Below are positions 52,790 through 64,000 of a stretch of 64,000 bases of DNA, piece by piece; the first letter of the stretch is position 1; the number at the start of each line of letters is the position of its first letter. A program made the translations under genes and the position numbers. This DNA is from Littorina saxatilis (lineage: Eukaryota; Mollusca; Gastropoda; Littorinimorpha; Littorinidae), in the NCBI RefSeq assembly GCF_037325665.1, contig NC_090261.1:24321148-24385147 (forward strand), in the 5' to 3' direction. The notes under the pieces were generated by a model. That model saw nothing but the letters and a program-made list of their open reading frames with translations. It was not told the DNA's origin and searched no databases.

Positions 52790-53815
52790 GATTTCCACAG
52801 CAGGTAAAATTTTCGCCGAACTGAACCACGTGGTCGAACTCAAAGTCCCGTAACTCTGCCTGAAACATTTTGCGTTGGAACAAATTTTGTTGCCTGTGAA
52901 ACATTGTGTACTTCTGGAACGAAAGATTCTTGGTAGTATGAGTACACAACGAAACATGATTGTTCAGTCTTCTCTTTGAGTCTTAAAGACTAGAGACAGA
53001 CATCATTTGATGATATGAATCTTAGAAACTAGAGATCTCATTTGATGATATGAACAAGCCTTGCTAAGTCAGTACTGGGCTGACACTATAGTGACACGCC
53101 GGTCGCTTCAAGCCGCGGTTCACTTACGGTTTTCTCTTGTCTCCAATTTCGGTCTCGAATAGCAGCTAGCATCTGCTGAAGGGACATTAAAATCCAAAAA
53201 CCAACCAACCAACTCTCCAATTTTGTTTTTGTTTACGGCTTGTAAATACTGATTACAAGGAATCACGTAACTGGTCACGCCTGACTAATCATTGTGTCTC
53301 AGCCGGTTTACATACGACGAAGAACAGAGAAAGTATTGTTTGTACGCCCAATGAATTCACCGACTTCTAGTGTGTTTTCCTATGGTGTGTCAGTAGGACT
53401 ATTAGTGCCATTATAGCCTGTGTTTCTGTTGACTTCAACGTTAACGTTCCACTTTATAGGGGTTTTGGTCAGGTCACATGGTAATAAGTTTGTTGACGTG
53501 CTGGAAATAAGGAATAATAAAATATATAGCCTATATTGCAACACCAAATCCAGTAATTAAAGTTCAAGACCCGTTGCCGGTGTGGATTGTGATTGATTGA
53601 TTGCTTCACTGAGTCAGTTTGACTCGAGCAGCATATATATGGAGATCGCGGGACGGCCGCAACAATTAACCGTGTACAACTGACTCAGTGAAGATGTGGG
53701 TAAATCAGTGGGCGGCACTGCCTGACTCGAGTTACTTATTTGACTTTGACGTACGTGTAGGTCTATTAGTAAACTAAAAGAATTTCCTGGGGATAAAAAA
53801 AAAATCAGGCATGGC
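52790..53815. other. Upstream region of MTHFD1, no gene seen
   Basis: Should contain the MTHFD1 promoter and 5' untranslated sequence, but I see no clear TATA box or initiator that I can defend. Holds a short inverted pair around TGACTCAGTGAAG (~53604-53694) and a 27-bp near repeat ACTAGAGA...CATTTGATGATATGAA (52989-53055). Confidence 0.5.
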
Positions 53816-53893
53816 CATACACTGAAAACACGAGTGTACGCCAGCGGAGTTGCAGCCAAAGAACTACTACGCAGAAGAAGAACTGAGAAGAAG
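53816..53893 (+). mobile_element. SINE tail fragment
   Basis: AAAACACGAGTGTACG...GTTGCAGCC...AGAAGAAGAA matches the last ~75 bases of the SINEs at 12.2 and 14.2 kb. The head and body are absent. Confidence 0.75.
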
Positions 53894-54699
53894 CCGGACT
53901 GGACTGAAATTCGGCTTTTCGTCAGTCATCATCTTCACGAACCACCCGGCCCAAATCGACATTTCAGAGCCAGCGAGGCTGACTTGACACTGAGACAAAC
54001 AAACAAGCAAACAATCAAATCTTGACTCGAGGGACTCGAAACAAATAAAGTGTTTTTATTAAAAATGACTCGACTCGCGGAAAAAACATGTGTCCATGTG
54101 TCTGAGTACTTAGCCACTATGTAATACGCAGATGAGGGAGAGTACCAAAAATAAATTGTTTATTGTCCGAACAAGCCGCGGCAGCGCAGTCGGTTGTGGG
54201 TAACAGGCTGTACCAGCACTCTAAGGGGTACACAAACAAAAATAAGATATGCTTACCTATGCTTACCACGTAGACGTGACCTTCTAGCCGCTCCCTGATA
54301 TGCTTGTGGTTCAATATATATATGACTAAGTGCCAAAAGGTGCTCACAGAACAGAAGACGACTTTGTTTTACAATAAAAATGTTTCTAAAAACGTGTGTC
54401 TGCTGAAAATTGGTGTGTGTGTGGATGAATGTGCGAAAAGATAGTGGACATAATTTCGTGTGTCTGACTTGAACGGTTTTGAAGTTATCTTTGTTTAAAG
54501 TCAAAAATAACGCCAAAACCGGCCATCTGAAAAAGGACATCGTGATACCTCGTGTTTTGAATATGCCACAGAAAAATAACAAGAAGCACAAATGAATTGC
54601 ATTTAGTTTGATTGAATGCCTGAAACATCGCTTTACAGACGAGACCAAACGTCAAATCTAAATCTCGAGAGAATTTTTTTTTTTCGATAACCGAATTTT

Positions 54700-55110
54700 A
54701 AGGTGTCGCACGCAAGATGATTCGTCATCACGGCATACATTTTTCAATCGCAGATATTTACTAAATTTCTTTTTCAAAAACTCTGGAATTGATGTCGACA
54801 CGTCAAGCGATAACGGTGTATCAAACTGCTGTCTTTCAAGTAATCCAGCAAAGACTGCAGAACTTTTGAACAGCATTTTTGAAAACGATTTGAAAATTTC
54901 GTCATATCTTGCGTGCGACAAAATGTTCGGTAATTAACGGTTATTTTCTTTTAAAAACAAAATTTACATGTACAAAGATCTACTTCATTTACGGAACCAC
55001 GTGACACATTCTGTGTTCAAAATTTGTGAAGAAATCACGAACCACGATTGCGCTATCAAGTGTTGAAATTATGTCGTCAACATCTTTTCAGATCTTGCGT
55101 GCGACACCTT
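54700..55110. mobile_element. MITE with perfect 18-bp ends
   Basis: AAGGTGTCGCACGCAAGA (54700-54717) and its exact inverse (55093-55110). Related TCTTGCGTGCGAC sequences lie inside at ~54906 and just outside at ~55312 (CTTGCGTGCAACAC). No target duplication resolved. Confidence 0.75.
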
Positions 55111-55334
55111 CTTGCGTTCAACATAAAATGTCACTACCTTATCGAGTTTAATGGGTAAAACTAACTATTTGTTGTCTTAGTTTAATCTTCTTAATTAAAA
55201 GCGTAATAAAACCGAACTTCTAAGATGAATTTTAATTGAGATTAGCGAAAGAGCGGGCACGCAAGTCGACCTTAAAGTAAAAGAATGATAACACGAGCGT
55301 TTGTCGTGTTGTCTTGCGTGCAACACATTGTCCA

Positions 55335-57170
55335 AAAAGGAAAATGTATATTTTTCTCAGACGTTTTTTAAGTTGAAACCTTGAAACTTCACACACATTT
55401 GGGGTTTAATCGCCCCCATGCATGGTAAAAGTCTTGTTGACCCTTGTCAGATTTCAAGGTCACGGCTGGGTCACATGTGGTTCAGAAAACGGATGAAACA
55501 TATTTTTTCAGAGATTTTTGAAGCTAGAACCTTCAAACTTCAAACAACGCTTTTGCTTAATGATTGTTCAACATGGAGAATTCAAGGTTGATCCTTGAGA
55601 AATGTGAAGGTCATAGCAGGGTCTCGTGTGGGTAAAAAAAAAACATAACCTTTTTCTCAGAGTTTTTCAAAGCAAGAACCTTGAAAGTTCACATTTTTGG
55701 GCTTAATAGCCTCCATACACGGTTAAAGTCTTGTTGACCTTTGTCGAATCTCAAGGTCACATGGGCAAATCAAAAACACGAAAATGCATCATTATCTCAG
55801 TTTTTTTTTAAAGGGAGAGCCTTCAAACATCACACAACTCTCAACTCCGACTTAAAGAAGTTAAGGTAGATCCTTGTCACATGTCAAGGTCACAGAAAGG
55901 TCTCGTACGGGTAAAACAAACAAAACAAACAGATAATATTCATTTTTTCAGCTTTGTTGTTAGCTAGAATAGAGGCACATGCCACCATTCCATTCAACAT
56001 GACTCATAGAAATGTATGATGTATGACGTAATTGCATTGTGTGTAATGACGCGGCTGCCTCTGTAGTTATTCCAGCCTTTGAAGAAATGGCGTTTTTCCT
56101 TGCTTGGACACATTTTTCCTTTTCTTGGATGTTTCAGGAGTTTGGGTGAGTTTGGTGTATATGGTTGAACACAATTTAAAATTTGCATAAAAGTGTATTA
56201 AAATAAACAGTGGTAGCCAGTCTCATCTGTTGTGTCGACAATTTAATCTCTTTTGTGTGACCTCAACTTGACCCCTCTGAATGCTCTCAATCATGGAAAT
56301 TGACCACACTTTGATTATAACCAAACAACATCAAAACTTTGGAATGTGTGAAGTTTCAAAGGTGTTGCTTAAAAGGCGTTCGTGAAAATGACAATTGTAT
56401 GTGTCTGACTTCAATGCGACCCCGCTGCGACCTTGACGTTTGATTTTATCAACCAGACTTTCATCATGTGTGAATGACTTCAAACACTATAAAACTAGTT
56501 GAAGAAATTGACAATTTTTCAAAGTTTAAGCCAGATGGCACTGCTGTGACCTTGAAATTTGACAAACATTAACCAGGCGGTCACCTTTTTTAGAAAATAT
56601 CCTTAAAGGATCTTTAACCTTACTGTGACCTTGGAATTTGATGAGGTTTAATTTAACTTGCGTAGTGTGCCAAGTTTCAAGGCCCTAGCTTCAAAAACAT
56701 ATGAGAAAACCTCATTGAAAAATGTATATGTTTGACCTCAACGCGACCCTGCTGTGACCTTGACTTTTTCAACCAGACTTTAATCGTGTGTGAACATTAT
56801 ACACTAGAACTGTGTGTATTTTCAAAGCTCGTGCTATAAACGCGCTGAATAAATTGAAAATATTCCACATTTGGACCAGATGTGACCCCGCTGTGACCTT
56901 GAACTTTGACAAAGATTAACAAGCAGGTCACTTTTAATGAGGTTTTATAAAAATGCTGAAAGTATGTGAAGTATGTAAAGTCTAACTGATCTAGTATTAA
57001 AACATGTAAGACGTGACAACGACAATTTTCCAGTTTGCAAAGGAAATTTAACCTCGCTGTGACCTTGAAATTCAATGTTGTTTAGTGTGATGTGCACCAT
57101 ACCTGGAGGTCATTATACTTTGGTTGTGTGCCAAGTTTCAAAGCCCTAGCTTTAAAAACGTGCGAGATAA
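55335..57170. repeat. Large degenerate inverted array of TGACCTTGA-bearing units
   Basis: 55335-55950 has about four ~150-bp units (ACCTTGAAACTTCACACA ... TCAAGGTCAC). 56245-57170 has units of the same content in the opposite direction (GTGTGAAGTTTCAAAGG, GCTGTGACCTTGAAATTTG). The non-repeated middle is ~55960-56240. Old and diverged. Confidence 0.7.
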
Positions 57171-57179
57171 CCTTAATGC

Positions 57180-58985
57180 TATGACTCAGTGCCGTTTTGA
57201 ATGATATAACGAACAAAATTATCGTTATTTGTAAAATCATTTGGGTAAATTTATCTTTTCTTTTCGTAATTGGGTTCCAGCATCTGTTGTCTTAACAAAA
57301 ATCACAATATCAGTCGTGTTTGTCAACTTTTATTTTTTAGCCCCTTTGTCCGCTTTTCGTGCGCACCTTTTGGCACTTAGTCATATAAGACATATTCTAT
57401 CACATTAATTTTGATTGCATAACTGTGTTTCGAAAGTAAACCACCGCCGTGTACCTCTGACATGATTCAGTGTCGGTGTCAGTTCAGAGATAATAACTTA
57501 GAACTTGAAGTGTATATAGTAGCGGATCAGTCTGGTCGACCCTTGAACGGCCCCAGGTGAGGTCAGTATAGATGGAAGGGCAGGGTTGGACTGGAGAGGG
57601 GGGAGGGGGGGGGGGGCGATCAGGTGGAATCTGCTGAATCAGGGAATGTGAGGGAAAGGAGACTTTGCTGCGACCTAACAGGTGCAACGCAATTACAATT
57701 GTCAACGTGACTTTTTAAGTCCACGCCGGATATCCGTTTGGAAATGAAAATGGTCACCAAATGAGGCTTGGGTTGTTGAGCTTCCTTCAAATCACGTGCA
57801 TGCATTGTTGTGCTGAGTTTAACCTGTTTGGGGGACTCTCCGTACTAGTAAACAGAGGTACATATGCCATGTGAGTCGGCCGTCGCTCCGATAACTTGTG
57901 ACAGGCTTCCTAGCTTCTGTTGTCCTTTGATTTATGCTTTTTAGCAAAACATATTTGTCATCTTGACTAAAAGGCCACCTGCAATGGAGGGACCACTGAG
58001 TAAGTGGCCCATCAGTTCTTGCATCGCACGGGTACCACTGTACAGTCAAGGTTTGTTATCGGCCGGGGAACCGTTGGGCGGGGGCTGGTTGGGATGACGG
58101 AGGTGGCCCGGATATTGAGTAACAAGCTCTGTTCGGCAAATGGTCTATGACTATGGTTCGGCTGACACCAGCCACAGGTATTTTGAGGGACGGACGACAA
58201 AAATCATGCTGGGCATATGTCACATGATTATGTTATGACGTAGTTTTTGCGACACGTTGGGCAGGTTATGTAAAATACTGAGACTGTGTCAGTATTTTGT
58301 GACACAGTCTGTCACTGAAACTCTTGATTTCCCAATTGTTTTGTTTTTGTTGTTGTTTTTGCATGAATTAAGGCAGCAAGGCAGCTAATAACAAAACTCA
58401 GAAGATATAGCATACTGCACTTCTTTCGCTTTGTTTTGCAAGTAGTTGCAGCGCACGTAACTGGAGCTAAACAAGTTTTCTCCTTCACTCATTCCTATGG
58501 GGGACAATGTTTCACAGGCACCTCATACCTGTCCTTTGACCTTATCATCGCCTAAATGGTTCGTCTGCTCGCAGCTGTCGCGAACTTCAATACTGATTAA
58601 AGCCTTCTATTACTTTGTTTGGGCGCTATGTTTGTGATTAAAATTATCAGGATTGTGTTCACACCCACCTGAGAATCCATAATAGGGGAATTATATTTGC
58701 ACACAAGCGGCCGCGCGAGTGTCACTGTGGCCACTGACTGAGACGAAAATGACAGGACACAAACAGTTGGGGAAACATCATGCATGATCAGTGGACTACT
58801 GTTGAACATCGTAGGAATGCGTTTTTCGTTGAAAGTAAAATTTAAGTGTTCATTATCTTCATCAACTTTAAATTTAAAGTTTATCCTCGAATCTTGTCGA
58901 GCAAATGAAATATTAGTCTTTATAGTGAAAAACTCAATAATCCAAACAAAAACTGACATGCACTTAGTTTCATGGTCAAATGCTA
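57180..58985. other. Intergenic stretch with decayed repeat fragments
   Basis: No gene recognised. Holds a G-run (57597-57616) and fragments such as GGGTACCACTGTACAG (58030) that look like old MITE ends. Confidence 0.5.
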
Positions 58986-58991
58986 GTGCAG

Positions 58992-59304
58992 CAGGGCCGG
59001 ACCCAGGGGGGGTTCCAGGGGTTCCGGAACCCCACCCCTGGAAAAAGCATGTACCTTTCTTTGACTTTTACTAGTTTTAGCACCAAAACAATGCTGCTCT
59101 TAACCCTCGAAAACAAGGCCCAGAATGCACCAGATTGCACAGATTTTAACCGTTTTTCAAACATTTTCTGGGGGAGCATGCCCCCAGACCCCCCTAGTTC
59201 AAGCAGGCGCGCGCTTGTGGCTTCGCCACTTCGCTGATTTGCCCCCCCAAAAAAGGAGGAACCCCCCCCCCCCCCCCCCCTTACAACTCATTTGGTCCGG
59301 CCCT
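58992..59304. mobile_element. Non-autonomous DNA transposon (CAGGGCCGGACC ends)
   Basis: Inverted ends CAGGGCCGGACCCAG / GGTCCGGCCCT, with the direct repeat GTGCAG just outside both (58986-58991, 59305-59310). Inside is GCATGCCCCCAGACCCCCC and a poly-C run (59264-59280). No transposase. Confidence 0.75.
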
Positions 59305-59310
59305 GTGCAG

Positions 59311-60660
59311 TGAAGGTCAGCCAGCCCAGCACAGCAGACGCATTTGAAGCTAGACATAGCAACAGTTCTTTTTCTGTATGTCCGTGCACAAAGGTTCGCA
59401 TCGTTAGCACATCATGTCTCTTTATATGCTTGTGTTCAGTTATCGTCTTGTACTGAGTTGACTCAGGTTTTTTTTTTTTAAGAGTGAAAAAATAACACAT
59501 GGTCATGTCCCAATTATGTGAGTGTGACTTGATGAGGTTGACCCAATAAGAACATATATAAGAGGACACGCCAAGACCATGGGGGTACAATTCTAAAGCT
59601 TTCACGGTCAGGACTGTAAGTTTCCAGAAGGAATTTCAGGTTTTGTAAACATGGACATTTCTCTGTGTGTGTATTTTTTTGTTGCTGTGATCATAAATTT
59701 CAAAAGTCTCTGTTGTTTGCAAATATTTTGGCAACACACAGTCATATATATACACCCAAAGACAAAGAGTAAGAGAGACAGAGGCAGAGAATAAAAATAG
59801 ACACAAGAATGATAATAATCCTGTTCGAATGCACTAGGAAAATGAAATAAAGAAGATAAACAAATTAAGACCTTTTACGTCCACTCTTTATTTCAAAAAA
59901 AATATTGAATAATTTGCAAGGTACAGGGGGACCACAAATGAGTTTACATAAAAAGAAAATGTATACATTTCTGTGCTTTAGATAATGACATTACTCAGCA
60001 TTTATTAATTTGAAGCCTTAAAATGTGATATTAATAGTTTATCTTGTTCTGCAACTCACCAGTAAGGTTTTTACTTGCAAATACATGTTTAAGACATATG
60101 TAACCCTGTATAAAAGAACAGCTTCTACAAAATGTGAATTCCTAGCCAGTATATTTATAAATATAGCACTAAGATTCCAGTTACATCTGGAACAATACTT
60201 AAAACATTCAAATTATAAAGAAGAGAAAGCTGATAATTTAATTTAAGAAATTTAGCATCAAATGTTTTATTTTTTCACACTTGATTTAATGTGATAAAAA
60301 TTATGTGTCTTTACTACTCACACAAACAGTTAGTAAAATAACATGTACTGGACAGCACCTTATTCACGCATGGGAATTCCAAAATAGAAAAAACTCTGAA
60401 AATAGGATAAGGTCCTGGGGCCGCCTGGGCAGAGCCCCGTTGGGGAGACCAGGGGAGAAAAACGAATTTTAGCATTTTAGACCAATATTTTGACAGTTTT
60501 CGTGTAAGCAATTAATGGACGCGGACACATTTTTATTTTCGCTGAAACATAATTTCCTCTTCGCGGAAAATTGCGATTTCGCGGACAATTCCCATGCCTG
60601 CTTATTAGAATTCCTTCATTTTTCACAACTCATACTCCATCCCTTCAGGCATGTATGCAT
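59311..60660. other. AT-rich intergenic stretch
   Basis: No gene or clear mobile element. A block near 60400-60600 (CCTGGGGCCGCCTGGGCAG..., TTTCGCGGAAAATTGCG) looks like an old repeat relic, but I cannot name it. Confidence 0.5.
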
Positions 60661-60790
60661 TCTCTCTCTCTCTCTCTCTCTCTCATCTTTTTTCAACATT
60701 TAATTATTAGCTCAACAAAAGGGTCGGCACAAAAACAAATGTCAAGGGGTTGGAGAGGGTGCATGGGAGCTGACAGAAAAGGAGATGAGT

Positions 60791-60870
<80 letters not shown>
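60661..60870. repeat. (CT)n at 60661-60684 and (GA)n at 60797-60870
   Basis: Two opposite-phase dinucleotide runs ~110 bases apart, able to pair with each other. 60871-61312, downstream of the PRDX5-like stop codon, has no further feature. Confidence 0.93.
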
Positions 60871-60876
<6 letters not shown>

Positions 60877-61312
60877 TAAAGGTTTGGTAGGAGTCTGGCA
60901 AAAACAGACAAAACGTTAACTAAACGGGCTCCACCCTCACCACCCACCTCCTTTAAAAAATTTTTTAAAAACACACACAAAAACACAAGAACAGACAACA
61001 AATTAGGAAAGGAGAAAGCAGAGGCAGTGAAAAAACCCAGTAAAAACAGTTTGTAATTGTTATACAACTATACATCACAACATAATTTTGCACAGGCAAA
61101 CTTGACCGCTCACAATCACACGCATCAACACACACTCTGTAGCAAAGCAAAGCTACCCTCACAGCCACAGCCTGTGGACATCGTACTACACTAAACAGAA
61201 CTCGCCCAACCCTCTAAAAATGCACACCCGACCAGATCATTACCAAACATGATTCCTAAGCATAATATCACAATGGAGAGAAGAAATCAACAAAGAAAGA
61301 TCATCCATGAGA

Positions 61313-61439
61313 CTATGTCTTTTCTCCCATTGCGTCAAGATTCCTCATGGTTTTAATGCACAGGAGACAAGCCAGGCCTGTGTGTTCTGGATCCACGTTG
61401 ATGCTCTGGATAACTCCGTCATCCACCACCAGAGAATAT
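61313..61439 (-). CDS. PRDX5: PRDX5-like last coding exon
   Basis: Encodes [27 protein letters not shown] and a tail ending GEKT before TAG. The intron upstream of it holds a TA-flanked MITE that is itself split by a family B repeat. Confidence 0.88.
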
Positions 61440-63600
61440 CTGAAGGCAGAAATAATCAAATCTGATGTTATAAAATCTGTCCTCAGTGTAGTTTTGTATA
61501 CAGTGGAACGCCCCTTTTACAACCTCAAACAAGAAGGGCAAAGCCCATACGACTCACATGCTTGACCTTGACCTTTACATGACCTTGACCTTCAGGGTCA
61601 AGGTCAAATAACTAAACCTAGCAATGACATCATACACTAAGAACTGCTTTACACATTTTTCCTACCAAAATACATGTGACCTTGACCCAAGGTCAAGGTC
61701 ATCCAAGGTCATGCAACACAAAGCTGTTAATTCAAGACATAGGAAGTACAATGGTGCTTATTGGCTCTTTCTACCATGAGATATGGTCACTTTTAGTGGT
61801 TCACTACCTTATTTTGGTCACATTTCATAAGGGTCAAAGTGACCTTGACCTTGATCATATGTGACCAAATGTGTCTCATGATGAAAGCATAACATGTGCC
61901 CCACATAATTTTTAAGTTTGAAACAGTTATCTTCCATAGTTCAGGGTCAAGGTCACTTCAAAATATGTATACAATCCAACTTTGAAGAGCTCCTGTGACC
62001 TTGACCTTGAAGCAAGGTAAACCAAACTGGTATCAAAAGATGGGGCTTACTTTGCCCTATATATCATATATAGGTGAGGTATTCAATCTCAAAAACTTCA
62101 GAGAAAATGGGAAAAATGTGAAAAATAGCTGTTTTTTAGACAACATTTATGGCCCCTGCGATCTTGACCTTGAAGCAAGGTCAAGATGCTATGTATGTTT
62201 TTTGGGGCCTTGTCATCATACACCATCTTGCCAAATTTGGTACTGATAGACTGAATAGTGTCCAAGAAATATCCAACGTTAAAGTTTTCCGGACGGACGG
62301 ACGACTCGGGTGAGTACATAGACTCACTTTTGCTTCGCATGTGAGTCAAAAATCAGATTTAAAAAAGAGGGAGTCTCAAAACGGTAGTGAATTGACAGAG
62401 GTTATGAACATAAAGTGTGTGCAAACAAGGTCTTAGAAAGGAGGGAGTTTTAATTAAATTGTGAGATCTTAAAAGGGGGTTCCACTGTACTGTTATTCAG
62501 GAAAGGATTGTTGGTTCGAAGCACAGCTTTTTAATTACTGTTTTTGCTCGAGAGCATAAGCTGTCTTGTGAGCACAAACACACAAACTCTCTCTATATAT
62601 CTCAATCAACACTCCATCATTCCATAAGAGAAACTGATCTGTGACCATACTGAACTTTGAATTATGAGAACAAAATCATTTCACAACTGAACATTTAAAA
62701 AAATAAACTACTTACTTTTGAGATCGATCGGTGCCAAGCATTTTTTTGCAGTCTAGCTCCATACCCATTGCCCTGGTAAATTCTCCTCTAGGGTCTGCAA
62801 GCATGCGAATCTGAAAGAAAAAGAAAACAACTTCATTTTATCTTATCAAGATTTAATAGCAGCCTGGGCAGTAAAGACTACCTGTTTGGAGTACATGTAG
62901 TTATGGGCACACACACACACACACACACTCACTCTTTCTCTCTACACAGTCGCTCTCTCCTCAAACTCACACACAGCAAACAGCAGTCATGCCATCTTGA
63001 AGTAAACGATAAACAAACCATGTCTAGTATTAGTCTATTACATGTATGTATTTCTTTCCCCCCGTTTTCATTGTGCGTACAGGTACAACACTGTGCTTAC
63101 TCAGCAAATACAGTATTCATAGATAAAAATAGCTTTTTCTTGTCTTTGTACATGTATTGATATAAAATGGAAAAAAACACAGATTGAAATATGCTCTATC
63201 GATATCACCTTTCCCTCGGTCTCTGTGTCTTTGGCCCAAGCAGCCATAACAAAAGGATCATTCACAGCAATGCAGCTTATCATGTAGCCCTCTTCCTGAA
63301 AAACATTGAAAATACATTTTAAAAGCCTGCAAATTTAACACCAAATGAAAGTTCTCCGAATGACAAGAAAATCATGGTGTCAAAAATTAAACGAGATATT
63401 TGTAAAACTAACTCCAGATGTAAATTGTAATCATACAAAAAGTGGGAATTTTGTAACAATCTCAAGTCAAGCCATACTCTAAAGCATAATTAAAACAAAT
63501 CAAAACAATACAGTAGCAATAAAAAGCAGCTATTTATAAGTTTTATATGAAAACTCACCTTGATTTTGTCATGTAACTCAAGGTAGTCAGGGATGTGTGA
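61313..63600 (-). CDS. PRDX5: Peroxiredoxin-5-like thiol peroxidase, 3' part (four exons; 5' end beyond the window)
   Basis: Partial host gene. The product reduces hydrogen peroxide, alkyl peroxides and peroxynitrite by a cysteine-based cycle fed by thioredoxin; family members act in mitochondria, peroxisomes and cytosol. Four exons fit in phase: [14 protein letters not shown] (63559-63600), [20 protein letters not shown]...EGK (63209-63295), [20 protein letters not shown]... (62716-62810) and [20 protein letters not shown]...stop (61313-61439). These match the order ...H(L/I)PG(F/Y), ACLSVNDAFV, ADPTGAF and VVQDG...NVEP of peroxiredoxin 5. The exon with the peroxidatic cysteine lies past 64000. 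The usual resolving-cysteine block TGLTCSLA reads TGLACLLC here, followed by a longer, charged tail ([13 protein letters not shown]). Whether another peroxiredoxin of the same subfamily is meant cannot be told without the N-terminus. Confidence 0.88.
61501..62487. mobile_element. CAGTGGAACGCCCC-ended MITE split by a family B repeat
   Basis: Outer ends CAGTGGAACGCCCCTTTTA and AAAAGGGGGTTCCACTG lie beside TA. A family B element (61529-62350) sits near the left end. In the PRDX5-like last intron. Confidence 0.88.
61529..62350 (+). mobile_element. Family B repeat, copy 2, rich in TCAAGGTCA
   Basis: Near-identical to copy 1 at 23530 for most of its length, same ends, with drift in the last third. 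Nested inside the MITE at 61501-62487. Confidence 0.9.
62716..62810 (-). CDS. PRDX5: PRDX5-like exon with the LADP block
   Basis: Encodes [20 protein letters not shown] then [12 protein letters not shown]. Matches VRLLADPTGAFGKET of PRDX5. Ends with AA of a lysine codon. Confidence 0.9.
62905..62970. repeat. (CA)n/(CT) simple repeat
   Basis: CACACACA run with CTCTCT in a PRDX5-like intron. The remaining intron sequence to 64000 outside the exons is plain and AT-rich. Confidence 0.9.
63209..63295 (-). CDS. PRDX5: PRDX5-like exon with the C-(I/L)-(A/S)-VND block
   Basis: Encodes [20 protein letters not shown] then AKDTETEGK. Matches GVQVVACLSVNDAFVTGEW of PRDX5. Twenty-nine codons, phase 0 at both ends. 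Confidence 0.9.
63559..63600 (-). CDS. PRDX5: PRDX5-like exon (helix after the peroxidatic Cys)
   Basis: Fourteen codons, [14 protein letters not shown], with acceptor ttttgcag and donor gtgag. Corresponds to the THLPGFVEQAEALK segment that follows the peroxidatic cysteine in human PRDX5. Confidence 0.8.
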
Positions 63601-64000
63601 CTGCAAAATAAAACTAAAACTTGAACACTGTTTGCATTAGTAACTTGAAACTGAGACTGATTTAGAGACATTTTTAATAACTGCTAAAGCTGTGCATCAA
63701 TCTTAAGGTTTAGGCTAGTCAAGCACAAAAAGCACTGCCCCTTTAAAGCTTGACAAGATCATGAAGAAACATTTTTAACAAGATGATGCCCAAGAGTAAA
63801 AGAATTTACTGAGGCTTTATAATCAAATGAAATTGAATAGAGCGGATAATTTTTCCTGAGAAAAAATACCATCAAGGCTATCAGCCAAGGCACTAAACCC
63901 TCATAGTCATAGCAGGCCTGTTTCAACAGTTACAAAAAGACATACATTGTACATGATTGGAAAGAGAAAGAAAAGTCAAACTGTGAAGTACATTTGTGCA

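Overview
The window reads as nuclear DNA of an animal, most likely a marine gastropod mollusc. Genes are split by many short GT-AG introns, and the introns are packed with tRNA-headed SINEs, a 5'-truncating retroposon, fold-back MITEs and microsatellites of molluscan style. The species call is inference. A 200-base run of N (3375-3574) marks an assembly gap.

Layout. 1-11.2 kb is repeat-rich and I see no host gene in it: a TA-flanked MITE, GC-rich covarying hairpins, two copies of a MITE with CCGGTGTAACACG ends, and five copies of an ~850-900 bp element with a palindromic terminus. 11.2-52.8 kb is one complete host gene on the minus strand, cytosolic C-1-tetrahydrofolate synthase (MTHFD1). I placed 24 coding exons whose phases all fit and which sum to 2805 bases (934 codons plus stop). 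52.8-61.3 kb is intergenic and holds repeats, including a MITE with perfect 18-bp ends and a large, old inverted array. 61.3-63.6 kb carries the last four coding exons of a peroxiredoxin-5-like gene on the minus strand, which runs off the right edge.

Intron 8 of MTHFD1 (25317-45653, 20.3 kb) is the centre of interest. It holds a TA-flanked DNA element, and inside that an apparently whole Polinton/Maverick (26636-41520) with ~225-bp terminal inverted repeats and a 5-bp target duplication. The Polinton carries protein-primed DNA polymerase B, retroviral-type integrase, packaging ATPase, major and minor capsid proteins and a set of small membrane or coiled-coil proteins. A broken DIRS-like retrotransposon follows in the same intron (about 42.36-45.59 kb).

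Other structure of note: each Polinton terminal repeat is itself a fold-back; a dispersed repeat (three copies) carries a ~150-bp module with two inward-facing DR1 nuclear-receptor motifs, present 3, 2 and 1 times; a second repeat family is dense in TCAAGGTCA; a 13 x 55-bp minisatellite sits inside an inverted-repeat frame; and a SINE has landed at the apex of a near-perfect palindrome.
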